Numbered from the stretch's first letter, positions 15,882-24,268 are shown. The stretch: DNA of 36,864 nucleotides from Sporolactobacillus sp. THM19-2 (GCF_004153195.1 NZ_SEMC01000023.1:1-36864); one strand, 5' to 3'. Program-made: numbers and translations. The notes: generated by a model from the sequence alone, not told the origin.

Positions 15882-17648
15882 TTATTTAACTCCCCTTCGT
15901 TCCTTCTTGTTCCGATACGTCACAAGAGAGACCACCTTTTGCGCATCAATCTGAGCCGTCTCCGGATCCTCAAAATCACCTGCTTCAAGAATATGGTACG
16001 CATATCCCTGTTCCGTCAGAAATCTCTGCCGGTTCATCGCAAAATCCTGTTCCTTTGTGTTTTTTGTCACCAGTGAGTAGAAATAAGCCTGAACGCCTTT
16101 TGCCTTCGGACGCAGAATACGCCCGAGACGCTGTGCTTCTTCCTGGCGTGAGCCGAACTGACCGGAAATCTGAATGGCCACATTGGCATCAGGCAGATCA
16201 ATGGCAAAATTAGCTACCTTTGAGACAATCAGACAGTGGATCTCTCCCGAACGGAATCGTTCATACAGCTCGTCCCGTTTTTTCATCGGGGTTTTCCCGG
16301 TAATCATCGGCGCATCAATCAGGGCCTGAAGAGCATTCAGCTGACTGATGTACTGACCGATGATCAGAATCTGATCCGCCCTGTGCTTTTCAATCAGCGC
16401 CCGGACGATATCCAGTTTCTGTCCGGCTTCCGCCGCTAATCGTGCCTGCACCCGGGCTTCCGCTGCAGCATAGGCCACGCGTTCCTGGCCGCTGAGCGAG
16501 ACCCGGATCTCCAGGCAGCTGGCTGTCGCAATCCAGCCGCTGTGCTCCAGCTCTTTCCAGGGCACATCATATTTTTTCGGGCCAATGAGTGTAAACACAT
16601 CGGCTTCACGACCGTCCTCGCGAATCAGGGTCGCGGTCAGCCCCAGGCGCCGACGTGCCTGAATATCGGCAGTGACGCGGAAAACCGGTGCCGGGAGGAG
16701 ATGAACCTCATCATAAATAATCAGCCCCCAGTCCCGCTGCTCAAATAAAGCCAGATGAGTAAAGGTATCCTCTTTACTTTTCCGATGGCTGACGATTTGA
16801 TAGGTAGCTACCGTAATGGGACGAATCTCCTTGTGCTTGCCTGAGTACTCGCCGATCTGATCTGAGGTGATCGACGTTTTGTCAAGAATCTCTGAAATCC
16901 ACTGGCGGGCGGCCGTAACGCTTGACGTGAGAATCAGCGTCTCGGCACCAATTTCTGACGCCGCCGCAATACCGATGACGGTTTTTCCCGCCCCGCACGG
17001 CAGAACGAGCACACCGCTTCCACCCCGGGAAGATCCCCCGGCGTAAAAGCTGTCTACCGCCTGTTTCTGATACTCGCGCAGAGAAAACGGCTGACCTTTC
17101 AAAGTAGTTTCCCTGAGTGAAAAATCAAGAGGCGCACCGGATGTATATCCGGCCAGATCCTGTACCGGATAACCGATCCGGATCAGCTCCTGCTTCAGAC
17201 GCCCGCGGTCACGGGCTTCAACTTCCACACGATCGTCTGCCGGCCACTCCCTGACAAAAGGCTTCATACTCTTAAAGCGGAAAACATCCTGCAGAACCGC
17301 AGGATCCCGGCTGATCAGATAAAGACGGTCATCCTCCTTCTCCAGCCGCAGAATCCCGAAGCGATCGAACTGTGCCCTGATTTCCTGAATCACGTTCGGC
17401 GCGATGTCAAATTTACTGTATTTATGAAAAAGCTGAATAATCTGATCAATCGTCCGTCCGGCTGATGCGGCATTCCACAGAGACAGCGGCGTCATACGAT
17501 ACGTATGCACATGTTCCGGGCTTTTCTCAAGCTCCGCAAAATCACTCAGTACATCCCGTATTTCAGCATAAGCCGGGTGATCGACTTCAAACAGCACGGT
17601 CATGTCCGATTGAATCATGAGCGGGTTCCCTGGCTGGTAAGTGATCAT
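15882..17648 (-). CDS. Bacterial XPB-type DNA repair helicase (SF2)
   Basis: A 3'-5' superfamily 2 helicase of the XPB/RAD25 type, 588 residues. Motifs: Walker A LPCGAGKTVIG, Walker B with the DEVH box (IIYDEVHLLP), TAT motif GLTATLIREDGRE which includes the XPB-specific RED residues, and motif VI QEEAQRLGRILRPK. An N-terminal domain of about 190 residues precedes the helicase core. The start is ATG 17648: AAGGGAG is six bases upstream, while the in-frame GTG at 17654 directly touches it. It forms a two-gene operon with the associated protein at 14150-15880. Confidence 0.95.
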   Translation of the reverse strand: MITYQPGNPLMIQSDMTVLFEVDHPAYAEIRDVLSDFAELEKSPEHVHTYRMTPLSLWNAASAGRTIDQIIQLFHKYSKFDIAPNVIQEIRAQFDRFGILRLEKEDDRLYLISRDPAVLQDVFRFKSMKPFVREWPADDRVEVEARDRGRLKQELIRIGYPVQDLAGYTSGAPLDFSLRETTLKGQPFSLREYQKQAVDSFYAGGSSRGGSGVLVLPCGAGKTVIGIAAASEIGAETLILTSSVTAARQWISEILDKTSITSDQIGEYSGKHKEIRPITVATYQIVSHRKSKEDTFTHLALFEQRDWGLIIYDEVHLLPAPVFRVTADIQARRRLGLTATLIREDGREADVFTLIGPKKYDVPWKELEHSGWIATASCLEIRVSLSGQERVAYAAAEARVQARLAAEAGQKLDIVRALIEKHRADQILIIGQYISQLNALQALIDAPMITGKTPMKKRDELYERFRSGEIHCLIVSKVANFAIDLPDANVAIQISGQFGSRQEEAQRLGRILRPKAKGVQAYFYSLVTKNTKEQDFAMNRQRFLTEQGYAYHILEAGDFEDPETAQIDAQKVVSLVTYRNKKERRGVK

Positions 17649-17699
17649 AAACACTCCCTTTGCATGTAATCTATGACCTTATTGTATCGAATTTAATAG

Positions 17700-17890
17700 A
17701 AAAATGGTATTCTTTCCTGGCATAGCCGGCAAAAACTTCAAATACGTGAGGTGGGGTCGGGCGCACAGGACGTGCCCGTGCATGTTGCGACAGGATGCCC
17801 TCGTTTTTAGCCTGCGCGCCCCCCACTGATTGTTCGTTGAACCCATCGGGCGGCTGCGGGCAGTGATTCCACACCTGCCCCTGTTCGTTT
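17700..17890 (-). repeat. Structured repeat, copy C, with enlarged central loop
   Basis: Read on the minus strand the unit carries TGCCCGCAGCCGCC, the core CGATGGGTTCAACGAACAAT, CAGTGGGGGG, then about 70 bases rich in GGGCA and TGCCC words, then CCCCACCTC and ATTTGAAGTTTT. Core and ends match copies A and B in order, but the terminal hairpin encloses extra GC-rich sequence that can fold on itself. It lies upstream of the XPB helicase gene; its relation to that promoter is unknown. Nothing else is recognised in 17649-18049. Confidence 0.55.
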
Positions 17891-18049
17891 ACCCTCATTA
17901 CCCTGAGGTGGGGGGCTTACTATCCGTTCATGCGCAAAAAAAGAAACCTCAGATCTCTCCGGAATCATCAGAGTGACAGAAGGCTGCTTTCTGCATGTCA
18001 CAGGTGGGAGGGATCAATCATGTCAGATCGGTTTTTCCCTGCGCGAAGC

Positions 18050-18247
18050 CTACTCAATCTGAACATCGTCGCCAAGAATCAACTTCAGATGTTCGTCAAA
18101 GTGTTCATGGACCTTTTTGAATTTCTCGCTGAACTCCTTCTCAGTAACAATCCCCTTCTCCATCAAGAGATAAAACAGGGTTGTGTTTCGTTCATAGTTC
18201 AATACGGCTTCAGACGCAAGTTCGGTCAGGATTTTCTCATTCGTCAT
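18050..18247 (-). CDS. Small hypothetical protein, 65 residues
   Basis: Function unknown. The protein (MTNEKILTELASEAV.. to ..LILGDDVQIE) is charged, helical, without cysteines or membrane segments. The ATG at 18247 has GGGGAG eleven bases upstream, a workable but long spacing; an in-frame extension to 18280 is possible. Codon pattern and amphipathic helices argue for a real gene. No operon partner is evident. Confidence 0.55.
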   Translation of the reverse strand: MTNEKILTELASEAVLNYERNTTLFYLLMEKGIVTEKEFSEKFKKVHEHFDEHLKLILGDDVQIE

Positions 18248-18655
18248 CGTCAGGACAACTCCCCGGTATAGAATCAGCACAAATCAGGTGCTATTTGCAA
18301 TATTGCCTGATTTACCCGGATTCATACTGTAAATCTGCTTCATAATCAGAATCTTTTTTCAACTGCGCCCGAATGAATTCAGGTGCAACGGAAAGATCGC
18401 ACCCTGACTGACGTTAACCGCCTTACAATGATTTCGGCCACTCACCGGCAGCCTGTCTCTGATACAGATGACCATCCATTTTAGATTAACCCCACCGTTC
18501 CACAGCGCGTCTGAGTCCGGGACATCATGCGATATCAGCAGTCTTTGAATGCCGCTTGATCCTTCTATAGGCCCATAAATAGAGTCATATTTTGTCAAAT
18601 TAGTGAACGTCTGGAATTTTCACCAGATATTTAATAAAATAATATTTCAATTAAT
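18248..18655. other. Gene-free, AT-rich stretch
   Basis: No convincing gene, RNA or repeat. On the minus strand short protein-like segments (for example YQRQAAGEWPKSL and PEFIRAQLKKDSDYEADLQY) share a frame but are separated by stops, suggesting decayed coding sequence. The part 18600-18670 is very AT-rich. Confidence 0.4.
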
Positions 18656-18943
18656 TTAAAATTTTAGTAATATTGTTTTGGAAGGTACTGTAGTAATGCA
18701 ATCAATCATCCACGCGTTTACATCTCCGTAAGACCTGAGTTTATCCACGTAAGGCCCAATTGCCTCAGCAGCGATTCTGCTGCCTGCCCCGAAATCCTCC
18801 GAAATGTTTTTCGCCTCGTCCATGGCGTACTCCGATGGGCGGGGCGAAAATCCTTGTCCTGGCCATGTGACTCCTCTTTGGTCATATGCCGCCGGAACCC
18901 ATGTCTTAATAGACCTTCCGCATTTCAGAATGAATGGTGACAG
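18656..18943 (-). pseudogene. Start-less protein-like ORF, probable gene remnant
   Basis: A 95-codon frame is open from a TGA at 18944-18946 to a TAA at 18656-18658. Its residues look like a real globular protein (GVTWPGQGFSPRPSEYAMDE, IAAEAIGPYVDKLRSYGDV) but it has no ATG, GTG or TTG before residue 41 and no ribosome site. I do not recognise the family. It is best read as the remnant of a larger gene, perhaps together with the fragments in 18248-18655. Confidence 0.35.
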
Positions 18944-19124
18944 TCAAATGAGCAGCCGTCCGTGTGATGGCTGTTCATTTGTTTTCCATTTTAAATAAAT
19001 AAATTTTCAGATCATTCACCAGTTTCCATCATCCCTTCCTATTTACAGGACATAAGGCTGGATCAAATGACCCGCCACTCTCCGCAGAACCCCATACTCA
19101 AACCCCGAAAGGAGCCTCATACCT

Positions 19125-19712
19125 ATGGCTTTCACCGACCATTTTGCCCTTCCTTCTGAGTCTGAAGAACTTGCCTTTGAACGCCTGATGAAAAAATACG
19201 AACCGAAGATCTTCAAATGCGTCCGGAACTATTTAACTAAATATGAATCTTACCTCTACAGCTCCTCTGATCGCGATGACCTGCTTCAGATTGCCCGCTA
19301 CGCTTTCTGGGAAGCAAATATCAGGTTTGACTTCTCCAGGGTCAGTCCGGGAAAGAACCCCGAATATGTCTTTATTGCATTTGCCACGCGGATGATTGAC
19401 GGCCGATTATCCGATTACCTCAGAAAGCATTACAGGAATGCCAGCCATGAAACATCCAGTGAATCTGATGCATATGAGATACCGGACGAGCCGCAGGAAT
19501 CCATCAGAGCTCAGATGCTCCGCCTCCTCGAAACCCATCTTCCCGGCCTCACCCCCCGCGAAGCCCAGTATCTCAACCTCGCCCTGTTCGATGACTGGAG
19601 CACGCAGCAAATTGCCGAAGCGAAGCAGGTCTCAGAACATACGGTCCGATCCTGGAAGAAAAGTCTGCGAAAGAAGCTGGCCCCTCTGAAAAAAGAACTA
19701 CTAGAAAAATAG
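19125..19712 (+). CDS. Sigma-70-family RNA polymerase sigma factor
   Basis: A 195-residue alternative sigma factor. Region 2 is visible in DRDDLLQIARYAFWEANIRFD and the following FIAFATRMIDGRLSDYLRKH; region 4 with its HTH is LTPREAQYLNLALFDDWSTQ followed by IAEAKQVSEHTVRSWKKSLR. It lacks region 1 and region 3, as in ECF-like or competence/phage-type factors. AAAGGAG precedes ATG 19125 by eleven or so bases. No anti-sigma gene is adjacent; the next gene is a convergent flavodoxin. Which promoters it serves is unknown. Confidence 0.88.
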   Translation: MAFTDHFALPSESEELAFERLMKKYEPKIFKCVRNYLTKYESYLYSSSDRDDLLQIARYAFWEANIRFDFSRVSPGKNPEYVFIAFATRMIDGRLSDYLRKHYRNASHETSSESDAYEIPDEPQESIRAQMLRLLETHLPGLTPREAQYLNLALFDDWSTQQIAEAKQVSEHTVRSWKKSLRKKLAPLKKELLEK

Positions 19713-19741
19713 CAAACTCTGAATCTGGCCATTGTATTTAC

Positions 19742-19771
19742 AAAAACCCGCCCCTTTTTTACTGGAGGCGG
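19742..19771 (-). terminator. Terminator of the flavodoxin gene
   Basis: On the minus strand CCGCCTC (19771-19765) pairs with GGGGCGG (19754-19748) with one G-T pair and an A-rich loop, followed by GTTTTTG. It lies 30 bases after the flavodoxin stop and may also stop the converging sigma-factor transcript. Confidence 0.6.
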
Positions 19772-19802
19772 ATTACCCATTTCATGTTATAGGCCGCAGG
19801 AT

Positions 19803-20324
19803 TCACCGGCTTTGCTTCATCCGGTCCCGTACTTTTTCAGCAAACTGTTTCCCGAGCTGCCTGGCCTGTTTTTCTTCTTCCGGTGACATGCTGAAATCAA
19901 CCTTAAAATCGGGGAGAATCAGGTCGGCGCCCAGATCGTCCAGTTTCTTGTGGATCGTGTTGACCGCTTCACAGTACAGTTCATAGCTGGTGTCGCCCGC
20001 TCCGAATACAGCACATGGCACCCCTTTCAGATCGAGAGCATCCAGATCATCATAAATATCCTGCGCTTCGTCCGGCAGCTCCCCGTCTCCGGTCGTCCCG
20101 CTGCCAAACAGAAAGGCATCGTAGTCTGTGATTTCATCAGCGGTCGCACCAAAGGCATCCTTAACTTTGGGCGTCACGCCTCCCTCACGAATCCCTTCAG
20201 CCATTTTCTGAGCAATATCCTGAGTGTTACCCATTTCACTCGCATAGAGAATCAGAATAGATGGGGTGCCCTCTTCACTTTTCTTCGAATCGGGCTGATC
20301 TATAGGATTAGATTGACTGGTCAT
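19803..20324 (-). CDS. Flavodoxin
   Basis: A 173-residue FMN-binding electron carrier. After an unusual polar N-terminal tail of about 20 residues comes the flavodoxin fold with the phosphate loop YASEMGNTQDIA, the FMN-flanking loop FGSGTTGDGELPD and the second loop FGAGDTSYELYC. The Thr-x-Thr-Gly form of the phosphate loop is replaced by Ser-Glu-Met-Gly. GAAGGAAG precedes ATG 20324. It stands alone, convergent with the sigma-factor gene. The partner reductase is not in the window. Confidence 0.92.
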   Translation of the reverse strand: MTSQSNPIDQPDSKKSEEGTPSILILYASEMGNTQDIAQKMAEGIREGGVTPKVKDAFGATADEITDYDAFLFGSGTTGDGELPDEAQDIYDDLDALDLKGVPCAVFGAGDTSYELYCEAVNTIHKKLDDLGADLILPDFKVDFSMSPEEEKQARQLGKQFAEKVRDRMKQSR

Positions 20325-20599
20325 ATGTTTTGCACTTCCTTCATCAGATGTTCTAATTGATATTCATTCTCATATTTAGATTAAACCTTTCATCTGCTAA
20401 AAGAAAGTTTCTGATCCGGCAGCACCGGACAGACAATGTGAATCAGCTGATTTTATCTGAGGGGGGAGCATTTGCATGAACAGACAGGACAAATGGTTGC
20501 AGAAACATGATAAAGAGGAAGAAACTAATGTGCAGAAATGACAGAAAAAATGACTGAGACTGTAAAAATACATATTTTAAACAATTTTCCGATATTGTG

Positions 20600-20628
20600 T
20601 TGACAACCCAGGTCACGTGATGTATCCT
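20600..20628 (+). promoter_or_regulatory. Promoter of a short free-standing transcription unit
   Basis: TTGACA (20600-20605) and TATCCT (20623-20628) are 17 bases apart, with TG one base before the -10. Transcription would start near 20635 and end at the strong terminator at 20829-20866, giving an RNA of about 230 bases. Confidence 0.6.
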
Positions 20629-20661
20629 GAATTCACTCAATTACGAAAGGTCGTTATCTCA

Positions 20662-20748
20662 GTGAACATCAGTCGGCGATTGCAAAACCTGCTATCTGAA
20701 CGAGTGCAAGGCCAGGACAGTTTGGCCCTGTTCAATTTAATTCAGTAG
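20662..20748 (+). CDS. Possible 28-residue peptide
   Basis: GTG 20662, preceded by GAAAGG at 20645-20650, opens a frame for MNISRRLQNLLSERVQGQDS plus eight residues ending LIQ. The peptide is amphipathic, not membrane-like. It lies inside a unit bounded by a good promoter and a perfect terminator. It may be a real small protein, a leader peptide, or chance coding within a small RNA; about 80 non-coding bases follow before the terminator. Confidence 0.3.
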   Translation: MNISRRLQNLLSERVQGQDSLALFNLIQ

Positions 20749-20828
20749 CGGGCACGTATCGCTGAAACAAACGACAAAATCTGTGCGTGTCCTGTTTATG
20801 GTCATGACAGTATTTTATCTAAATTCAA

Positions 20829-20866
20829 GCCCCATTCATGATCATGAATGGGGCTTTTATATTTTT
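20829..20866 (+). terminator. Strong intrinsic terminator
   Basis: GCCCCATTCATGA and TCATGAATGGGGC (20829-20854) form a perfect 26-base palindrome followed by TTTTATATTTTT. It ends the unit that starts at 20600 and separates it from the lyase operon. The gap 20867-21033 also has an orphan AAGGAGGTGATG at 20954-20965. Confidence 0.9.
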
Positions 20867-21033
20867 AAGAAAATATAAAATTTTGTGGAAAAAAAGCATC
20901 AGAAAAGTTGTGCCTCTGGCGACGTCAGGATCTTGTTAATCAGCAGGCTATTTAAGGAGGTGATGTAAACAGAAACAGCGCGTTTTTGAACACAAGGCAG
21001 TAAAAGAACAACAAAAAGAAAGGTTGTGGTGAA

Positions 21034-21882
21034 GTGGATGACAATTTGTCTGCCGGACTAAAAGAAAGTATTCAAGCCGGCAAGTCCTTGCTCGTACCAG
21101 GTGTTTTTGATGGTATCTCCGCAAGACTAACTGAAGAAGCAGGATACCCCGCCGCATTGATTTCCGGGATCGGAGCATCAGCCACGTTGCTTGCTTCAGA
21201 CGACTACGGACTTTTATCCCTGTCAGAGCAGGCCAGGCAATTACGTTACATTCGTCAGACGGTTGAATTTCCGCTGTTTGTCGATGCGGAATCCGGCTAT
21301 GGAAACGCGTTGAACACCTTCTACACTGCAAAAGAATTAGAGCGATCCGGAGCGGCGGGATTGATACTGAACGATCAGTCCGTACCGGCCTCATCAGAAT
21401 TTTTTCAAGATTTAACCGTGATTGAAGCAGGGGAAATGATCGGGAAAATCCATGCAGTAAAAGACGCACTGGATCATCCGGATACCCTGCTGATTGCCCG
21501 AACCGATTGTCTTTCAGAAAGAGGATGGGATGAGGCGATCAGAAGGGTCGAACAGTACCGGAATGCCGGAGCCGATTTGGTGCTCGTCGGCGGCCTGACT
21601 GACCAGGCGGCAGTGACCCGGGCGGCGGAGTCATGCAACCGGTTGCCGATGGGCGTCACTATCATGGAAAACCAAAATAACACCTTCACATCTCAGGAAC
21701 TTTTTGAACTTGGATTTCGCCTAATCTTTTACCCGGCCGTTACTTTATTCGCGGCTGCTGAAGCCGAGGAAAAAGCACTGCAACTGCTGAAAAAAAACGG
21801 CCACTCCGGTCAGTCGGGCTCAGACATTTTAAACCGTCTGTCTGAAAATCTTTTTCAACCTGGAAAGAAGGTGTCCCCATGA
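21034..21882 (+). CDS. Isocitrate lyase/PEP mutase-superfamily protein, catalytic-Cys motif missing
   Basis: A 282-residue TIM-barrel protein of the isocitrate lyase/PEP mutase superfamily (SLLVPGVFDGISARLTEEAG; DAESGYGNALN; LIARTDC). Family lyases carry a K-[KR]-C-G-H loop with the catalytic cysteine. At that place this protein has DQSVPASSEFFQ, so it should not work as a classical lyase; phosphonopyruvate hydrolase or oxaloacetate decarboxylase-like chemistry, or a structural role, is possible. Start GTG 21034 follows a weak AAAGG site. It overlaps the next gene by four bases (ATGA), implying coupled expression of two unequal paralogues. Confidence 0.82.
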   Translation: MDDNLSAGLKESIQAGKSLLVPGVFDGISARLTEEAGYPAALISGIGASATLLASDDYGLLSLSEQARQLRYIRQTVEFPLFVDAESGYGNALNTFYTAKELERSGAAGLILNDQSVPASSEFFQDLTVIEAGEMIGKIHAVKDALDHPDTLLIARTDCLSERGWDEAIRRVEQYRNAGADLVLVGGLTDQAAVTRAAESCNRLPMGVTIMENQNNTFTSQELFELGFRLIFYPAVTLFAAAEAEEKALQLLKKNGHSGQSGSDILNRLSENLFQPGKKVSP

Positions 21883-22760
21883 AAGCCGATCGCATGCGCG
21901 CCCGATTCAATCAGCTCGTACATCAGCCGGAGATTATCAGCATGGTCGCCTGCCCGGACAGTCTCTCGGCAAAAATTGCTGAAAAAATCGGATTTAAAGC
22001 TATTTTTCAGGCGGGGTACACCACATCTGCTTCTGAACTGGCCATGCCCGACCGCGGAATTGCCGACTTCGGAATGATGGTTAACCGGGCCAGAGAAATC
22101 GTCAACTGTGTAGATATTCCTGTTTTTGCCGATGCGGATACCGGCTATGGAAATCTGAAGAATGTGGTCCGGACAGTCCGATGCTATGAAGCCATCGGCG
22201 TTGCCGGACTGTTTCTGGAAGACCAGATATGGCCCAAGCGATGTGGCCATATGGATGGGAAATCCGTCATCCCGATGGAAGAAATGGTCGAAAAAATACG
22301 GGTTGCGGCGTCCGCCCGTCGGCATCGCGATTTTCTGATCATGTCACGAACAGACGCCCGGGCCGTATACGGGCTGGAAGAAGCGATCCGGCGCAGCCAG
22401 GCCTGCCGGCAGGCCGGCGCGGACATGATCTTTATCGAAGCCCCGCAAAGCACGGGCGAGTTGAAAAAAATAGCAGCCGCCTTTCCGGACATCCCGCTGA
22501 TGGCGAATATGATCGAACACGGAAAAACGCCACTGCTAACCGCGGGTGAACTGCAGAAGCTCGGTTTCCGCATCGTGGTCCATCCGACCCTGCTCGCCTA
22601 TGCACAGACTTTTGCCGAACAGGAGGTGTTACAGGAACTGCACGAAAAGCAAACCACAGCAGGCGTGATCGACAGACTTGTTCCCTTTGATCAGTTCAAT
22701 CATTTTATCGGACTGGATGAAGTCAATGCACTGGAAAAACGTTACACCCGTCAATCATAA
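21879..22760 (+). CDS. Isocitrate lyase/PEP mutase-superfamily lyase (methylisocitrate/dimethylmalate lyase-like)
   Basis: A 293-residue C-C lyase of the methylisocitrate, 2,3-dimethylmalate or related 2-hydroxy-acid lyase type. It keeps the magnesium-binding DADTGYGN motif, EDQ, and the catalytic loop PKRCGHMDGK with its cysteine, followed by IMSRTDAR. Such enzymes cleave branched malates to pyruvate or similar products. It follows a divergent paralogue with a four-base overlap and precedes an MFS organic/aromatic-acid-type carrier, so the operon probably takes up and cleaves an organic acid. No methylcitrate synthase or dehydratase is beside it, which argues against a plain propionate cycle. 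Confidence 0.85.
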   Translation: MKADRMRARFNQLVHQPEIISMVACPDSLSAKIAEKIGFKAIFQAGYTTSASELAMPDRGIADFGMMVNRAREIVNCVDIPVFADADTGYGNLKNVVRTVRCYEAIGVAGLFLEDQIWPKRCGHMDGKSVIPMEEMVEKIRVAASARRHRDFLIMSRTDARAVYGLEEAIRRSQACRQAGADMIFIEAPQSTGELKKIAAAFPDIPLMANMIEHGKTPLLTAGELQKLGFRIVVHPTLLAYAQTFAEQEVLQELHEKQTTAGVIDRLVPFDQFNHFIGLDEVNALEKRYTRQS

Positions 22761-22818
22761 AGAAAAAAACCGCCAGAGATAAAAAAACACACGGTAAATA
22801 TAAGGGAGAGAAAGATAT

Positions 22819-24234
22819 ATGGAAACAGAAAGGACACTCGGTATCGGTCGTATCCGAACAACCGATGAAGTTCATGAGAAACAGTATTCACTGCCGGAGC
22901 GGCATCTCCTCGAGGCCCGCATCAATAATCTGCCGGCCACACGGACGATGTACAAAGTATTCACACTGATCACACTCGGTATGGTCCTCGACGGTTTTGA
23001 CGTCTATTTAGCCGGGGGCGTACTCAGCAGTCTGATCCAGACCGGCTGGTCCACCATGTTTTTGAATGCCGCATTCATTTCCACGACATTTATCGGACTT
23101 TTTCTCGGCTCAATCGCCTCCGGTGTCATCGGAGATTTAAAAGGCAGACAATTTGCCTACCAGATCAATCTGTTGATTTTTGGTCTGGCCTCACTCGCCA
23201 GCTTCTTTGCTCCGAACATGATCACGCTGATCATTCTCCGCGGGATCGCCGGATTCGGACTCGGTGCAGAAATTGTTACCGGTTTTGCCCTGCTCGGTGA
23301 ATTTGTCCCTGCCGGATCACGGGGTAAATGGGTCGGCAGTCTTTCCGTACTTGCCAACTGTTCAGCGCCTATTGCTACATTCATTGGTTTTCTGATTATC
23401 CCGTCCATCGGCTGGCGCTGGATGTTCGTGATTGTCGGCATCGCCTCATTAATCGTCTGGTACTTCCGCCGGAGTCTTCCGGAATCGCCCAGATGGTATT
23501 TTTCACAGGGCAGGTACAGCGATGCTGAGAAAGTGGTCAGGCAGTTTGAACAGGAAGCAGAGAAAAAATATGGAACCCGGCATCCTGGTGTCAATCTGAA
23601 CGATCAGCAACAATTTGATCAGATCGACACACGTAAAAGCCGGTTCAGTGAACTGTTCAGCAGTAACGAAATCAGGAAAACAATACTTGCCTGCGTCATC
23701 CTCGCTGCCATCAACACGGCTGCCTTTACCTTTGTCACCTGGGCGCCGACTCTCCTTGTTAATAGCGGTATCACCGTTTCCAAGTCACTCGGTTATAGCG
23801 CATTGATGATGCTCGGTGCGCCGGTTGGTGCCTTTATCGGCAGATCAACGGTCGATCGTATTGGCCGGAAATGGACGATTGTTGGCGCCTTTGTCATGAC
23901 TGCCATTTTCGGTTATGGCTATGCCTTTCAGACAAACCCGGCAGCAATCATGTCACTCGGCTTCCTGATGACCGTCTGCATCTATATTCTGATGGCTGTC
24001 GCGCTTTCCATCTACGTTCCCGAACTGTTCCCGACACGGCTGCGAATGCGTGGTAACGGAACAGCACAGGCTGTCGGCCGTTTCTTTACCATTATCACAC
24101 CTTACGCAGTAGCCGGCCTGCTCAGCACCCAGGGACCGATCAGTATTTTCATCATGATCGGCATCTTTATGGCTGTTACTGCAGTACTGACCATCTTCTG
24201 GGGACCGGAAACAAAGAAACAGATCCTTAAATAA
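22819..24234 (+). CDS. MFS transporter, aromatic/organic acid:H+ symporter-like (NiaP/AAHS type)
   Basis: A 471-residue, 12-helix permease with a long N-terminal cytoplasmic part ending in LPATRTMYKVFTLI, then GMVLDGFDVYLAGGV in helix 1 (the DGFD signature of acid symporters), IGDLKGRQ after helix 2, LPESPRWYFSQGR before the central loop, DRIGRKW in the loop 8-9, and ELFPTRLRMRGNGTA. These resemble carriers for niacin, benzoate and other organic acids. AAGGGAGAG precedes ATG 22819. It is third in the operon with the two lyases and is followed by a strong terminator. The true substrate is presumably the acid acted on by the lyases. Confidence 0.88.
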   Translation: METERTLGIGRIRTTDEVHEKQYSLPERHLLEARINNLPATRTMYKVFTLITLGMVLDGFDVYLAGGVLSSLIQTGWSTMFLNAAFISTTFIGLFLGSIASGVIGDLKGRQFAYQINLLIFGLASLASFFAPNMITLIILRGIAGFGLGAEIVTGFALLGEFVPAGSRGKWVGSLSVLANCSAPIATFIGFLIIPSIGWRWMFVIVGIASLIVWYFRRSLPESPRWYFSQGRYSDAEKVVRQFEQEAEKKYGTRHPGVNLNDQQQFDQIDTRKSRFSELFSSNEIRKTILACVILAAINTAAFTFVTWAPTLLVNSGITVSKSLGYSALMMLGAPVGAFIGRSTVDRIGRKWTIVGAFVMTAIFGYGYAFQTNPAAIMSLGFLMTVCIYILMAVALSIYVPELFPTRLRMRGNGTAQAVGRFFTIITPYAVAGLLSTQGPISIFIMIGIFMAVTAVLTIFWGPETKKQILK

Positions 24235-24268
24235 CGAGAGTAAATAATTTAAATCAGGTTAAATCAGG

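Noticed and set aside
17700-17890. GC-rich repeated words as a CRISPR array
   Set aside because: Only irregular GGGCA/TGCCC words are present, without evenly spaced repeats and spacers or any cas gene.
18359-18598. 79-codon minus-strand frame MTKYDSIYGPIEG
   Set aside because: No ribosome site was identified and composition is unlike the surrounding genes; other frames in the same stretch look more protein-like but are broken by stops.
18804-18998. Plus-strand 64-codon frame MFFASSMAYSDGRG
   Set aside because: It lies opposite the more protein-like minus-strand remnant, has no ribosome site and no family character.
20635-20866. 6S RNA, T-box or riboswitch upstream of the lyase operon
   Set aside because: I see neither the long closed rod with central bubble of 6S RNA nor T-box or known riboswitch core motifs, and the unit ends in its own terminator before the operon.
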